Origin: Begonia masoniana
Taxonomy: Eukaryota > Streptophyta > Magnoliopsida > Cucurbitales > Begoniaceae
NCBI GenBank assembly: GCA_022432975.1
Contig: CM039509.1
Span: 8,757,575-8,821,574, forward strand
Reading direction: 5' to 3'
Length of the DNA: 64,000 nucleotides
Shown here: piece after piece, positions 21,769-34,900 of the stretch
Layout: every line of letters starts with the position of its first letter
Numbering within the stretch: position 1 is the stretch's first letter
Made by a program: the position numbers and the translations under genes
Notes under the pieces: model-generated
Told to the model about the DNA's origin: nothing
Databases searched by the model: none
Seen by the model: the letters and a program-made list of their open reading frames with translations, nothing else

Positions 21769-23783
21769 TGTAACGCCCCGAGTTATCTGAACCCGGTTTG
21801 ATACTCATAACGCCGAACCGAACCATGACGTCTTGATGCAAAATTTAAAATTTCACTCGACAGCCAAAATTTGACTTTTTCTAAAGCTAAATATATTTTA
21901 AAACTTGCAGCGGAAAATCAATTGGACATCAATGAAGCTAAGTGACCTGTGAAAACATTTTAAAATGACTGTTGGAAGTGTTAAGAGTAATTGGCTAAAA
22001 GACGTAAAGCTAAAAAAAAATAAACGCAGAATGCCCGTGAAGTTGCCGAAGTCGAACACATCTGCCGACGACAAAGTCAACGGAAGAAGCAGAAATAGGA
22101 ATTAGGAGGTTTCTACCGATGACGTGTACAAACAACGCACCACCATCTACCGACAAGCCAACCCAACTACATCTGCCGATGAAGTCAACATAACTTCATC
22201 TGCCGATGAAGTCAACATAACTTCATCTGCCGATGGAGTCAACATAACTTCATCTGCCGATAGATTTCCATCTGCCGATATACAAGCACGCGACATCCAC
22301 CGACAACGACATTACGACTCCTTCCGATAAGATTAAAATATACGCTACATCTGCCGATAGCAAAACTACAGGTTTTGCGACTTGCACCTGCCGATGACGT
22401 CAGCCGGATGTTCTCTCTCTCATCCAACGACTTTACTGAAGGCACCTTCCGATAGGCAAAACGACAAAACTAAACATCCAGAAACAAACCAAATCACTGC
22501 CCTTCCCAAATTCAGTAAAAACAATGTTTTCAAAATCCAACAGAATACCAATATCAGAAGATTCTCAAAAATATTTTCAAAGCTTTGAAACCACTATTGT
22601 CATAAAATTTTCAGTAAAACATCTATACTGAACTAGTTACCCTCAACTCATCACCTGCAGCCATGGATTAAACCGCCCCAACAGATGACCAAACCGATGC
22701 CTGAAAATGCTCCTCCAACCAGCCTATTCCTCATGTTGGTCGGTAAACATACCTTCAGTAACTTCTTCACCTACATCACAAAACTCATCTATTAGCCTAA
22801 TGCTAAGCAAGTAGAGCGATGAATGAAATGGATCAATGAAGCAATAATTTCCCTAAACATGCGGTCTCTACTTTCTCATCTCAGTTGTATTCAAATTCGT
22901 TCTCTGTTGATCCCTCTGTACGATGGGAAAGTGGATCAGTCATTCCCCAAAGCATACATCCTCTGATCTCAATTAAGGGGCGGATTAATTCCCTTAACAG
23001 TTAACTGGTCTGATCCCCCTGTAGGATTGGGAAGTGGATCACTTTTCCCAAAACCTCAATCCTCTGTTCACAGTTAAGGGGCGGATTAATCCCCCTTAAC
23101 AGTTGTTCTGATCATTCTGCTCACATTTACCATGCGTTTCATGTAAATTCATTTTCGTAATCTTTAAAAAACATGATGCATGACAACTGGAAAATAAACA
23201 TACAAAACATACATAAACCCTACTGTTTTGTGATGTAGGCCCGAAGGCACAAACAAACTCTACTTACCTGGATTCTTGGCGAGTGCTCGGTTAGGAGCTT
23301 CTTCGGGATCTTTCTCACCTAGAACATAAACAGAACATTAAGTCAACCTGTACTAAACCTCATTCTAAGGCATTCAGAAAACCTAAGGGAATAGTTGGGA
23401 GTTCTGATCGCCAAGCATTACTGATTCTATGCTAAACCCGTATCTACCCACTTTCCTGATGAGTTCCCAAAATACATATCTAACACTTCCCCATACAATC
23501 TTCCTTAGTTACTAAGTCAGAAAAATCGAGGTAGAAACTTACCTAGCTCGTCGAACGGATTCGGGGAAGGAAATCGCCTGGGAAGTCTGCTGGTTTGAGC
23601 TGAAAACCGAGAGCAAGAATGAATGGTGGCGGCTAGGCTCAATAAATTCTTTTTAAATAGGTTATCCACTAATAAGTTTTTAATTTACCATAATGCCCTT
23701 GCATATCCATTCATTAACCTAACCCATATTTGCACATCTTAATTTGACAAAATAAATTGGGTTTAATGGAACCGGGTGCTACA
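21769..23783 (-). repeat. Solo LTR F (family TGTAGCACCCGG...GGGGCGTTACA)
   Basis: On the plus strand it runs TGTAACGCCCCGAG to GGGTGCTACA, 2015 bp, flanked by perfect CTGCA duplications (21764-21768 and 23784-23788). RT of C reads across it. The same family, opposite orientation, is at 50068. It contains the 27-bp CATCTGCCGATGAAG repeat, two copies of a GTTAAGGGGCGGATTAA block near 22970-23100, and the hairpin-CTACA motif at 23231-23249. Confidence 0.93.
22100..22460 (-). repeat. CTGCCGAT repeat cassette of LTR F
   Basis: Three and a half perfect-to-near-perfect 27-bp units start CATCTGCCGATGAAGTCAAC at 22170, 22197, 22224 and 22251, with further scattered CTGCCGAT and TTCCGATA copies on both sides. 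The position is 330-690 bp from the LTR 3' end. Confidence 0.88.
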
Positions 23784-24414
23784 CTGCAGGTGCATTTGTA
23801 AGTCCGAAAGACATTACCAAGAACTCGTAATGCCCATACCTAGTACAAAATGCAGTCTTTGGAACATCTTCAGCTTTAATTTTCAGTTGATAGTAACCCG
23901 AGCGTAGGTCAATCTCTGAAAAAACATGGGCACCTTGCAGTTGGTCAAACAAGTCGTCTATCCGAGGCAGTCGATACTTGTTCTTAATCGTTAGTTTGTT
24001 CAATTCTCTGTAATTGATGCACATTCTGAGTGTCTCATCCTTTTTTTTCACAAACAGAATTAGAGCACCCCATAGCAAAAAGCTCGATCGAGCAAAACCC
24101 TTGCTCACCAGTTTCTCTAATTGAGACTTCAATTCCTTTAGTTCGGTAGGTGCCAACCTATACGGGTTCTTCAATACAGATTCTGCTCCTGGGTATTCGT
24201 CTATAACAAATTTAATTTCTCGGTCTGGAGGCAAACCTAGAAGGTCGTCAAGAAAAACCTCCAGAAATTCTCGACCAACCAAAATATCACTTAACTTCAC
24301 CTTGCTGAGTAGCCGAGTATCAATTACACTGGCTAAATAGACTGAGCACCTATCTCTAAACTTTTCTCGGGCCAACATAGAATACGAAATAGGAATTCTA
24401 CTTGTCCTTTTCAT
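23784..24414 (-). pseudogene. Reverse transcriptase N-terminal half, element C
   Basis: An open frame of about 211 codons, from [15 protein letters not shown] through [12 protein letters not shown], the fingers motif [48 protein letters not shown] to [20 protein letters not shown]. It is cut at 23784 by solo LTR F and continues at 21768. Confidence 0.9.
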
Positions 24415-24501
24415 CGCTTGAAGGGTGAACTTTTATTTACTCGGAGGCTGGAAAGACACTATCCCCGATCTGCAGTCGATAGCAGCATAATGGCAGGATA
24501 G

Positions 24502-24780
24502 CTAATCCATTCTCAAAATAATGTCGTAACCCTTCATACCCATTATAATCAATCTAGCATAAAGGGTATTATTTCCTACTATAATAATATTATCTTGAAC
24601 CACTTGATCTGAGTGTAAATGTTCCTCATATGGCAATATCACACTATAAAAACAATCAGCTGGACTGGGTATCAAATTAACTCTAGTTACGCAAGCAGAT
24701 GAAATAAATGAATGGGTAGCACTTGTATCGATCAATGTAAATGCAGCTACCCTAGTAATTAAAATTGTACCTGTGATCAC
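24502..24780 (-). pseudogene. Aspartic protease of element C
   Basis: Frame ITGTILITRVAAFTLIDTSATHSF to MKGYDIILRMD. The active-site triplet is DTS instead of DTG, and the RMD end replaces GMD. A stop just upstream separates it from gag. Confidence 0.87.
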
Positions 24781-24781
24781 T

Positions 24782-25179
24782 TAATGCTGCACTTCACTTT
24801 CCTCCTCATCTAGCTCAATAAAAGAAAAGATCCTCGGCATAACCCTTCTCTGGTCTCTGCCTGGTTTCGGGCAATCTTTAACAAAATGGTCTGTCTCTCC
24901 ACATCGGAAACAGCGATCTGTACCTATTCTACACTCGCCAAAATGCTCATTCTAGCACTTAGGATATAAGGGCTTGTGAGAAGTTCCTTGTACCTGTTTT
25001 TCCTTTCCCTGATCAGTTTTCTCATCAAATGGCCTTTTTACACCACGTTGCTATTGTTGTTGTCCACCTCTCGGTTGCCACCCTCTGTTCTTAGGCTGGA
25101 TTTCTCGGAAGAATCAAGGTTCCTTTGGCTTAACCATTTTTTGTTCAGCCTCATCTACTTCCAAAGCCTTGGACACAAT
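24782..25179 (-). pseudogene. gag C-terminal part of element C: linker and zinc knuckle
   Basis: The minus strand starts SKALEVDEAE, then the KPKEP..FFREIQPKNRGWQP linker, RGVKRPFDEKTDQGKEKQVQG, CFRCGETDHFVKDCPKPG (CCHC) and PRIFSFIELDEEE. At least three in-frame stops are present. It joins 34901 in frame across element G. Confidence 0.87.
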
Positions 25180-27739
25180 TGTAGCGACCCTAACACTGTA
25201 CCCTTATTTTCCCTTATTATTATTTTTTATACTTAAAACTTTAAATCTAACGTTCGAGCGGAAATAAAACCTTTAAAATCAAAATCGTTGAAGTTTATGT
25301 TTTTAAACCATTTAACAAACTTAAAAACAATTTAAATAAAACTTAAAACAATTATTTATAACAATTAAAACTAAATAAAACAATCAGCGGGGACAAAAAG
25401 GGACTTTTGTCCCAAAATGATGGGGTGATCGATCGCCCAAAACAGGTGATCGATCACCTGTTGAAAACAAATAAGGGGCGATCGTTCGCCCCTCATTGTG
25501 GCGATCGATCGCCCAACTTTTGGGCGATCGGCCGCCATGCTCTCTGGATTTCCCAGAGAGCAGTGATCGCCCCTGCCGATCGATGATGATCGATCGGCAG
25601 GCTCTCTGCCACCACTCTTTTTTTTTTTTTTTTTTTTTCTTCTTCTTCCTCTCCATCTTTCTTTCTTTCCTTCTTTCCCTTGCGTACACAATTCCCTTAC
25701 CATATATACACACTAAACCTTTCAATAAACATCAACATAAACTCACTCACAATCTTATCGATTTCTCACTTGCCAATCACCCAAAATGAACGACTCAAAA
25801 CACGTTTAAAAACATAACCTAATTTCATAAAAACAAATTGCGTGGTTCGGTTTAAAAACTAAGCATTTCCTCCTGCTAAAATCACCAAGCAGTTCATAAA
25901 AATCTGGATAAAAACCTTAACAAAACGTTTTATAAAATTAATTTACCAAAACATCTATACATCATTCTATCAGCTAACCAGAACCAAACATCCTAATATG
26001 TTCGACTATACAATTTTTCCTACGATCTAACTATTACGTCCCAAATACTTTTACATCATTCCCCACGAGTCAAAAGGCGCCTCGACTGCCCAGCACACTC
26101 CCACGGGCCATCCTCCTTCAACTGCATCACTCCTCGGGTGGAGGGTCTCGTCCTCACCTATGTCAAGATCACCTACACCATACAGACAATCTATGAGCTA
26201 AAGCTCAGCAAGTTTCGTAAATGCAAATGCATGCTGTGCATATGAGTTCGTAAATCATGCAACATTTTCTTATCTTTACATAGGTTGTCACTGAGATCTC
26301 AACCCCCTAAATGGAGAGGGCACATCCTGCGGTTGGACAACCCTTTCCACCTAGAGGAGGGGGGTACATGCTTGCAACACGCACAGCCATGCCTGAGCCC
26401 CACCTCGCATGACCATAAACATACATCGGTTCATATTAGATGTGGTATTGTGACAGACCCTTAATCGATCTACACAATAGATCAATAGCCCCCTTTCAGG
26501 CCACATCGCCATTTTCTTTAAAACATAGTGCGAAAATTCATTTTCTATGCATAATTTAAAACGGTGATGCATGAACAATTTATAGCATAATTCAAACATA
26601 CAGCATATATACCATCAAGACTATAAAAACATAGCCTATAAAAGAACTAAACCTAACTACCCATTCAAAGCAATTTAAAAAAACACGTCACCAAAACTTC
26701 TCGAGACGACTTCGACGTACGTGTAGGCCAATCGGCCAGAGTAAGTAACGAGAACTTACCTCGTGCGCATTGAACTTCAAGCTCTGTTCACGAGCGTTGT
26801 TTACCTATGGCAAATTCACAATAATCACTGTTAAAAAACGTTTAAACTATTAAACGTCCAAACTTATAAAACTCTTAGCTAAAGAAATTCTCCTAAACTC
26901 TAAAATACTACATTGAGGCATTTCGTTGAGCCTTTCACGTTCGACACCTCAAAACCTCCATTAACGGAGTTTTCCAAAACCTCGAAAATTCTCAAACCTT
27001 AATGTTTCTCAACGAATCAATCAACTTCGTCCAATAACACCCAATACGTCTATTATATTCACAAATACGGTAAAGTTATCAATTTTGAACCCTAAATCAC
27101 GTTTTTAACAAAACCTAAACAAAACCCTAACCATGAAACTTCACAAAAACCGAAATATAACGCTCTAAAACCATAGATTTTTACCTAGGGTTGCGAGAGG
27201 AGAGGAAATCGCGAAGAACGGAGATTGATCGGAGGAAGAACGGACGTCGGGAGTGGAGAACGCGAGGGAGAGAAGAAAATCGCCTCTGGTGTTTTCGTGA
27301 AGAGCAGAGAGAAAGTGAGGGAGGAAGAAAGAGATATGTGATTTTAATAAAATTTACTTTGGTAAATTACCTTTTTGCCCTTCCTTTGATTTTCTATTTG
27401 ATTCGTCCTTTGTTTCGTTAATTAACCGACGATTCGTTTTCTCCAAATTTCCTTAATTCACCAATAACTCCAACTCATTACTAGGGTTCAATTAAAACTG
27501 TTCGATCGTAATTCGGACCTTGTTTACTATTTTTATCAAAGTATCCTTTGTATTACGATAAACGTAATTCTCGTAAAATTAGCGTTAAACTCCTAAAATT
27601 CTCGAAATTTTCCTAAAATCCTTATTAATTATTAGGATCATAATAATGCTTTTTTTTCGCAAAATGGACTTGATTTGACATATTAACAAAAATGCCATTT
27701 AAATTAAAATATTAATATTCCGTACAGCCGGGTATTACA
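25180..27739 (-). repeat. 3' LTR of element G
   Basis: Plus-strand TGTAGCGACCC to GGGTATTACA, 2560 bp. It has the GATCGATC hairpin cassette (25420-25612), a poly-T/CT tract (about 25614-25680), the leader exon 26760-26804 (45 nt) and the hairpin-CTACAC motif near 26720-26738. Confidence 0.94.
25420..25612 (-). repeat. GATCGATC hairpin cassette, 3' LTR of G
   Basis: Consecutive palindromes: GTGATCGATCGCCC, ACAGGTGATCGATCACCTGT, GGGGCGATCGTTCGCCCC, GGCGATCGATCGCC, GGGCGATCGGCCGCC, the CTCTCTGG...CCAGAGAG stem, and GCCGATCGAT..ATCGATCGGC. The other LTR has the same array at about 32579-32770 with point changes. Confidence 0.9.
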
Positions 27740-27818
27740 ATCCATCCACCTTATTTAAAATTTTATCTTCAAAATTTGATTATACAAACAACTCAGAATA
27801 CTTAGCCATCATATCCTA

Positions 27819-28820
27819 CTATCGCTCCCAAGTAGCTTCTTCAACCTCGTGGTTTCGCCATAAAACTTTGACAAGCGGAATCTCCTTATTGCACAAAACT
27901 TTGATCGAAGACTCCAAAATACGTACAGGCTTCTCCATATAAGTCAAGGTAGGTTGTACCTCGATGTCTCTTGCCTCCACAATATGCGATGGATCGCGCA
28001 AACACTTCCGAAACATATACACATGAAATACGTCGTGGATGCCTTCCATTGAAGCCGGAAGCTGTAGTCGATACGCCATTTTCCGGATCTTCTTCAAAAT
28101 AGGGAAGGGCCCCACATATCGAGGGTTTAGCTTGCCCTTCCTTCCGAATCTCATAACACCTTTAAACGGAAAAACCTTCAGATAAACCTCGTCACCTTCT
28201 CCAAATTCCAGTTCTCTCCGTCTCATGTCAGCATAGCTCTCCTGTCGACTCTGAGCTATGTCGATACGCTATCTGATAACGGCAATCTTCTCTGCCGTTT
28301 GTTGTAGGATCTCGGGTCCAACAACACTGGCTTCACCAACCTCGTCCCAATATAACGGAGACCTACACTTTCGGCCATACAAAGCCTCGTACGGAGCCAT
28401 ACCAATGGTAGCTTGGAAACTATTGTTGTAAGAGAACTCGATCAGTGGCAAATATCTGCTCCACGATCCCTGAAATTCCAACACACAAGCTCTGAGCATA
28501 TCCTCCAGAATCTGATTCGTCCTCTCTGTCTAACCATCAGTCTGAGGATGAAATGTCGTGCTGAAATTTAGCTGAGTTCCCATAGCCTTGTGCAGACTCT
28601 TCCAGAACTTAGAAGTGAATCTCGGATCTCTGTCTGAGACAATAGAAACTGGCACTCCATGCAGTCTAACAATCTCCTGCACATAAAGCTCGGCGAGCTG
28701 ATCCATAGAAGATGCCATCTTCACAGCTAAGAAGTGGGCCGAATTTGTCAATTGGTCCACGATCACCCAGATGCCATCATAGCCCTTCGTCGTCCTCGGG
28801 AGCCCCACAATAAAATCCAT
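27819..28820 (-). pseudogene. Integrase core, GPY/F module and chromodomain-like tail of element G
   Basis: Open pieces: 28820-28530 ([16 protein letters not shown] to [20 protein letters not shown], the first two catalytic Asp), a TAG at the Q of DGQTER, then 28499-28269 and 28226-27819 ([52 protein letters not shown]). The tail is the Tekay-type chromodomain-like block, thought to guide integration into heterochromatin. The polypurine tract follows at about 27740-27756. Confidence 0.9.
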
Positions 28821-28826
28821 GGAGAT

Positions 28827-29798
28827 CTACTCCCATTTCCACTCCAGAATTGGCAGTGGCTGCAATGTTCCGGTCGGCCTCTGGTGTTCCGCCTTAACCT
28901 GTTGACAAACTAAATAGGTTTCAACATATTTCGCCACTTCCCTCTTCATGTTCGGCCACCAAAAGTGTTGTTTTAAATTTCTGTACATTTTAGTGCTTCC
29001 TGGATGCACAGAGTATGCTGAAGAATGTGCCTCGGCCAATATCTCCTTCTTCAGTTTCTCATCGTTAGGCACGTACCACCTATGGCTGAACTTCAGAATA
29101 CCGTCATCTGACAAGTTGAATTCAGACACGTCTCCAGATGTCATGCTCAATCCAAGCTCCTCACACTCCATATCATTCTGCTGAGCTTCACGTATCTTAT
29201 CTAGAATAGTCGACCTGAGAGAAATGTTGGTGAGCATACTGAACAACTCTGCCACTATCTCTACATCAAACTTCTCAATCTCAGACCGGAATGTAACTGA
29301 CAACACTGCAAGTGAAGGCTGACTCGCAGCAGGCATTCGGCTCAAAGCATCAGCGACCTTGTTCGCCTTTCCTAGGTGGTATTTAATATCGAAATCATAA
29401 TCTTTGACGAACTCTAGCCACCTTCTCTGCCATATATTAAGCTTCTTCTGCGTAAATAAATACTTCAAGCTTTTGTGGTCAGAAAATATCTCGCACTGCA
29501 GCCCATATAAATAATGCCTCCATATTTTCAGTGCGAAGACCACGGCTGCTAACTCCAGGTCGTGCGTAGGATAATTTTGATCATACGGCTTCAACTGTCT
29601 AGAAGCATTAGCAATCACCCTGCCTTCCTGCATAAGCATGCACCCAAGCCCAACTCCGGACGCATCGCAATATATACTGAATCTCATACCTTCGACAGGT
29701 AGCGTTAGAACTGGAGCTGTGGTCAACTTCTGCTTCAACTCCATAAAACTGTTGTTACAAGCAGCCGACCATATAAACTTTTCGTTCTTCCGAGTCAA
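28827..29798 (-). pseudogene. RNase H and integrase zinc finger of element G
   Basis: A 323-codon open piece. RNase H is [36 protein letters not shown] and KVADALSR, with all four acidic positions kept. Then comes the linker and the integrase HHCC region [36 protein letters not shown]; the first Cys of ETCLVC is Tyr here. Confidence 0.9.
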
Positions 29799-29858
29799 AC
29801 ATGAAAGAGGAACTGCAATCTTCGAAAATCCCTTTATGAACTTCCGATAATAACCAGC

Positions 29859-30458
29859 CTACCCAAGAAACCCACGTACCTCACGCACGTTTTTAGGCTG
29901 TGGCCAATCTCTGAGCACCTGAATCTTGCTCGGATCTACAGAAACCCCTTTCTGTGATATAATATGGCCGAGAAAACTAACCCGATCCAGCCAAAACTCG
30001 CATTTATAGAACTTTGGATAAAGCTGGTGTCGTTGTAAAATTCCGAGAACAATCCTCAATTACTCTTCATGCTTCTCTTTCATCTTAGAATATATTAGAA
30101 TATCGTCGATGAAAACCACAGTGAATTTGTCCAGGTACTCCTTGAATACACGGTTCATCAAATCCATAAACGCTGCAGGGGCATTAGTAAGTCCAAAAGA
30201 CATAACAAGGAACTCATAATGCCCGTACCTCGTTCAAAACGCCGTTTTCTAAACATCTTCCTTCTAGACCTTCAACTGATAGTAACCCGTGCGTAGGTCA
30301 ATCCTGAAAAACACTTGAGCACCTTGCAGGTGATCAAATAAATCATCTATCCGAGGCAGTGGATACTTATTCTTCACTGTGAGCTTATCCAGCTCCCTGT
30401 AATCCACGCACATCCTGAGAGTCCTGTCTTTCTTCTTGACGAATAGAACGGGGCGCAC
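29859..30458 (-). pseudogene. Reverse transcriptase of element G
   Basis: Pieces 30458-30264 ([52 protein letters not shown]) and 30059-29859 (thumb, [19 protein letters not shown]). The palm ([11 protein letters not shown]) is between them, with several stops (30085-30255). Confidence 0.88.
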
Positions 30459-31380
30459 CCCAGGGTGAAAAACTGGGTCGAATGAAACCCTTATCCAGTA
30501 ACTCCTCTAGCTGAGTTTTCAACTCTCTCAATTCAGCGGGCGCCAATCTGTATGGATTCTTAGACACTGGCGCAGAGCTAGGATATACATCAATAACAAA
30601 TTCGATCTCTCTGTCCGACGGTAATCTGGGAAGATCGTCAAGGAATATCTCAGAGAATTCTCTGACTATAGGAATGTCACTCGGCTTTACCCCGCTAAGC
30701 AACTGAATATCAACTACTGTGGCCAAATAAATAGAGCACTCACCTTTAAACTGCTCGTTGACCTTCATGGAATAAGAAATAGGCGATCCACTTAATCTGT
30801 TCATCGTCCGATAAGAAAACTCGACTTTACCCAGGGGCCAAAACGTCACAATCCCAGATCGACAATCAATGGTGGCGAAGTGTTGTGATAGCCAGTCCAT
30901 CCCTAAGATAACATCATAGATCTCTATGCCCATAACAATCAAGCAAGCATAGAGGGTACAGTTCCCAACTGAGACAATATTGCCTTGGACGACCTGACCT
31001 GACTGCATACGCTCTCCTGAAGGTAGCATCACACTATATTCGCATTCTGCTAACTCAAGCACAAGCTTCAGTCTAGACACGCAAGCAGTGGAAACAAAAG
31101 AGTGCGTAGCCCCCATGTCTATCAAAGAAAATACCGCCACTCCCATAATCAAAATAGTACCTGCTATTACGAAAGGCTGAGCCTCATCATCGATATCACC
31201 AGGCTCGATAAATGCAAAGATTCTCGGCATAACCCTCCTTAGGTCTGTGCGTGACTGTTCACGGCCCTGCTTCGGGCAGTCTTTAGTGAAGTGGCCAACT
31301 TCTCCACATCTATAACATTTATTCGTGCTCACCCGGCACTCGTCACTGTATTCTTTCTGGCACTTGGGGCACCACAGCAT
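30385..31380 (-). pseudogene. Zinc knuckle, protease and RT start of element G
   Basis: CCHC knuckle CYRCGEVGHFTKDC, then protease VFSLIDMGATHSFVS: the catalytic DTG triplet is DMG here. Then GMDWLSQHFATIDCRSG, the RT N-terminus LPSDREIEFVIDVYP to [12 protein letters not shown], and a frameshift at about 30450 within WGAPVLF. Confidence 0.9.
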
Positions 31381-32170
31381 TTGAGAAGCCCCTTGTACCT
31401 GCTTCCCTTTGCCTCGATCATTACCTCCCTCTAAAGGCCTTTTAACGCGTCTCTGTTGTTGTCTCTGTGGCTGAGGTCTCGTTGCCAGCCCTTATTTCTG
31501 ATCTGAGGATGGATCTCACGAAAGAAGCCTCTAGCTGGCTCCCTTGGTCTAGCAGAACAACAGCCTCAATCTCCAATGCCCTGGCCACTATCTCATCGTA
31601 GGATACATTCCGCACCCCTGAGATCGTAAGACTCTTTCGAATTTCTTGGCCAAGCCCCTGTACAAATCGGCGTACCTTGTCCTCATTGACAATGACCTGA
31701 CGCGGCACGAATCGGGACAAAGCCTCAAATCTCCTCACATAGTCGGCAATCGAACCAACTTGCCGTAATTGCATAAACTCCACCATCTTCGCCTCCCGCA
31801 TTGTATGGCTGAAGTATTTATCATAAAATATCATCTTGAAACGCTCCCAACTCATAATCATCATGTCGGTGGTTACCTTGATCGAATCCCACCAAAATCA
31901 GGCATCCAGCGCTAAGTGGTAGCTAACCAATGTAACCTTCTCTCCATCCTCAATGCTTGCACAGACCAGCATGTCCTCCATGGTTCGAATCCACTCCTCA
32001 GCTGAAGAGGGATCCGTAGATTGCCCATTGAATATCGGATGTTGGAGCCTCTGAAATCTCTCCATTTGTTGGGTCTGACGCTCCATATGTTAAGACTGTT
32101 GGGCAATAAAATCCTTAAGGGTGTCTATCGTATCGTCTCTATCGTCTCGGTCATTTCCTTGACGCACCAT
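31381..32170 (-). pseudogene. gag of element G
   Basis: The start MVRQGNDRDDRDD at 32170 follows the primer site. Capsid-like region: RLQHPIFNGQSTDPSSAEEWI, FWWDSIKVTTDMMIMSWERFK, YFSHTMREAKMVEFMQLRQ, EALSRFVPRQ. In-frame stops occur near 32090 and at 31898-31900 (TGA for Arg before FWWD). Two frameshifts near 31557 and 31490 break the linker. Confidence 0.88.
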
Positions 32171-32319
32171 TTTATTTAATTCCTATATCAAAGTTAAAAC
32201 AAACACTCTAAGAAATTGAAATCAAATAAAACTTTTAAACATACTTATAGTTGATGAAGGATGTCCCCGTAGTGGCTGTGCAGTCGAGCAGTCTACAGAA
32301 CCGTTTTTAAAACCCGGGG

Positions 32320-32331
32320 GCTTTGATACCA
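32320..32331 (-). other. Primer-binding site of element G, one mismatch
   Basis: GCTTTGATACCA on the plus strand, one C-to-T change from the complement of TGGTATCAGAGC. Confidence 0.88.
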
Positions 32332-32336
32332 TAACT

Positions 32337-34900
32337 TGTAGCAACCGTAACACTGTACCCTTATTTTCCCGTATTATTATTTTTTTATATTCTTAAAACT
32401 TTAAACCTAACGATCGAGCGGAAATAAAACCTTTAAAATCGAAATCGTTGAAGTTTATGCTTTTAAACCATTTAACAAACTTAAAAATAATTTAAATAAA
32501 ACTTAAAACAATTATTTATAACAATTAAAACTAAATAAAACAATCGGCAAGGACAAAAAGGGACTTTTGTCCCAAAATGATGGGTCGATCGATCGCCCAA
32601 AACAGGTGATCGATCGCTTGTTGAAAACAAATGAGGGGCGATCGTTTGCCCCTCATTGTGGCCATCGATCGCCCAACTTTTGGGCGATCGGTCGCCATGC
32701 TCTCTGGATTTCCCAGAGAGCAGCGATCGCCCCTACCGATCGATGATGATTGATCGGCAGGCTCTCTGCCACCACTCTTCTTTTTTTTTTTTCTTTTTCT
32801 TCTTCTTCCTCTCCATCTTTCTTTCTTTCCTTCTTTCCCCTGCATACACAATTCCATTACCATATATACACACTAAACCTTTCAATAAACATCAACATAA
32901 ACTCACTCACAATCTTATCGATTTCTCACTTGCCAATAACCCAAAATAAACGACTCAAAACACGTTTAAAAACATAACCTAATTTCATAAAAACGAACTG
33001 TGTGGTTCGGTTTAAAAACTAAACATTTCCTCCTGCTAAAATCACCAAGCAGTTCATAAAAATCTGGATAAAAATCTTGACAAAATGTTTTACAAAATCA
33101 ATTTACCAAAACATCTATACATCATTCTATCAGCTAACCAGAACCAAACATCCTAATATGTTTGACTATACAATTTTTCCTACGATCTAACTATTACATC
33201 CCAAATACCTTTACATCATTCCCCACGGGTCCAAAGGCGCCTCGACTGCCCAGCATACTCCCACGGGCCATCCTCTTTCAACTGCATCACTCTTCGGGTG
33301 GAGGGATCTCGTCCTCACCTATGTCAAGATCACCTACACCATACAGACAATCTATGAACTAAAGCTCAGCAAGTTTCGTAAATGCAAATGCGTGCTGTGC
33401 ATATGAGTTCGTAAATCATGCAACATTTTCTTATCTTTACATAGGTTGTCACCGAGATCTCAACCCCCTAAATGGAGAGGACACATCCTGCGGTTGCACA
33501 ACCCTTTCCACCTAGAGGAGGGGGGTACATGCTTGCAACACGCAAAGCTATGCCTGAGCCCCACCTCGCATGACCATAAACATACATCGGTTCATATTAG
33601 ATGTGGTATTGTAACAGACCCTCAATCGATCTACACAATAGATCAATAGCCCATTTTCAGGCCACATCGCCATTTTCTTTAAAACATAGTGCGGAAATTC
33701 ATTTTCTATGCATAATTTAAAACGGTATGCATGAACAATTTATAGCATAATTTAAACATACAGCATATATACCATCAAGACTATAAAAACATAGCCTATA
33801 AAAGCACTAAACCTAACTACCCATCCAAAGCAATTTAAACAAACACGTCACCAAAACTCCTCGAGACGACTTCGACGTACGGTGTAGACCAATCGGCCAA
33901 AGTAAGTTACGAGAACTTACCTCGTGCGCGTTGAACTTCAAGCTCCGTCCACGAGCGTTGTTTACCTAAGGCAAATTCACAATAATCGCCGTTAAAACGC
34001 GTTTAAACTATTAAACGTCCAAACTTACAAAACTCTTAACTAAAGAAATTCTCCTAAACTCTAAAATACTACATTGAGGCATTTCGTTGAGCCTTTCACG
34101 TTCGACACCTCAAAACCTCCATTAACGGAGTTTTCTAAAACCTCAAAAATTCTCAAACCCTAATGTTTCTCAATGAATCAATCAACTTCATCCAATAACG
34201 CCCAATACGTCCATTATATTTACAAATACGGTAAAGCTATCGATTTTGAACCCTAAATCACGTTTTTAACAAAACCTAAACAAAACCCTAACCGTGAAAC
34301 TTCGCGAAAACTGAAATATAACGCTCTAAAACCATAGATTCTTACCTAGGGTTGCGAGAGGAGAGGAAATCGCGAAGAACGGAGATTGATCGGAGGAAGA
34401 ACGGATGTCGGGAGTGGAGAACGCGAGGGAGAGAAGAAAATCGCCTCTGGTGTTTTCGTGAAGAGCAGAGAGAAAGTGAGGGAGGAAGAAAGAGATATGT
34501 GATTTTAATAAAATTTACTTTGGCAAATTACCTTTTTGCCCTTCCTTTGATTTTCTATTTGATTCGTCCTTTGTTTCGTTAATTAACCGACGATTCGTTT
34601 TCTCCAAATTTTCTTAATTCACCAATAACTCCAACTCATTACTAGGGTTCAATTAAAACTGTCCGTTTGTAATTCGGACCTCGTTTACTATTTTTACCAA
34701 AATATCCTTTATATTACAATAAACGTAATTCTCGTAAAATTAGCGTTAAACTCCTAAAATTTCTGAAATTTTCCTAAAATTCTTATTAATTATTAGGATC
34801 GTAATAACGCTTTCTTTTCACAAAATGGACTTGATTTGACATATTAACAAAAATGACATTTACATTAAAATATTAATATGCCGTACAGCCGGGTATTACA
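32337..34900 (-). repeat. 5' LTR of element G
   Basis: Plus-strand TGTAGCAACCG to GGGTATTACA, 2564 bp; pairs with 25180-27739. Cassette at about 32579-32770. Confidence 0.94.

Larger units (their letters stand above)
25180..34900 (-). mobile_element. Element G: complete gypsy (Tekay/Del-type) LTR retrotransposon, coding part decayed
   Basis: 9721 bp with perfect ACAAT target duplications (25175-25179, 34901-34905), both LTRs, primer site, polypurine tract, gag, protease, RT, RNase H, integrase and the closing WRNHEVEEATWER. It sits in gag of element C. The LTRs differ more than those of A or B, so it is older, in keeping with its many stops and frameshifts. Confidence 0.95.

Noticed and set aside
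22100..22460. CRISPR-like spaced repeats in LTR F (and F2, N)
   Set aside because: The DNA is plant nuclear; units are directly adjacent or irregularly spaced, there are no unique equal-length spacers and no cas genes, and the repeats lie inside an LTR with target duplications.
25371..25789. Lys-rich and Phe-rich frames in LTR G and its partner near 32531-32949
   Set aside because: Produced by the poly-T/CT tract and GATCGATC cassette of the LTR.
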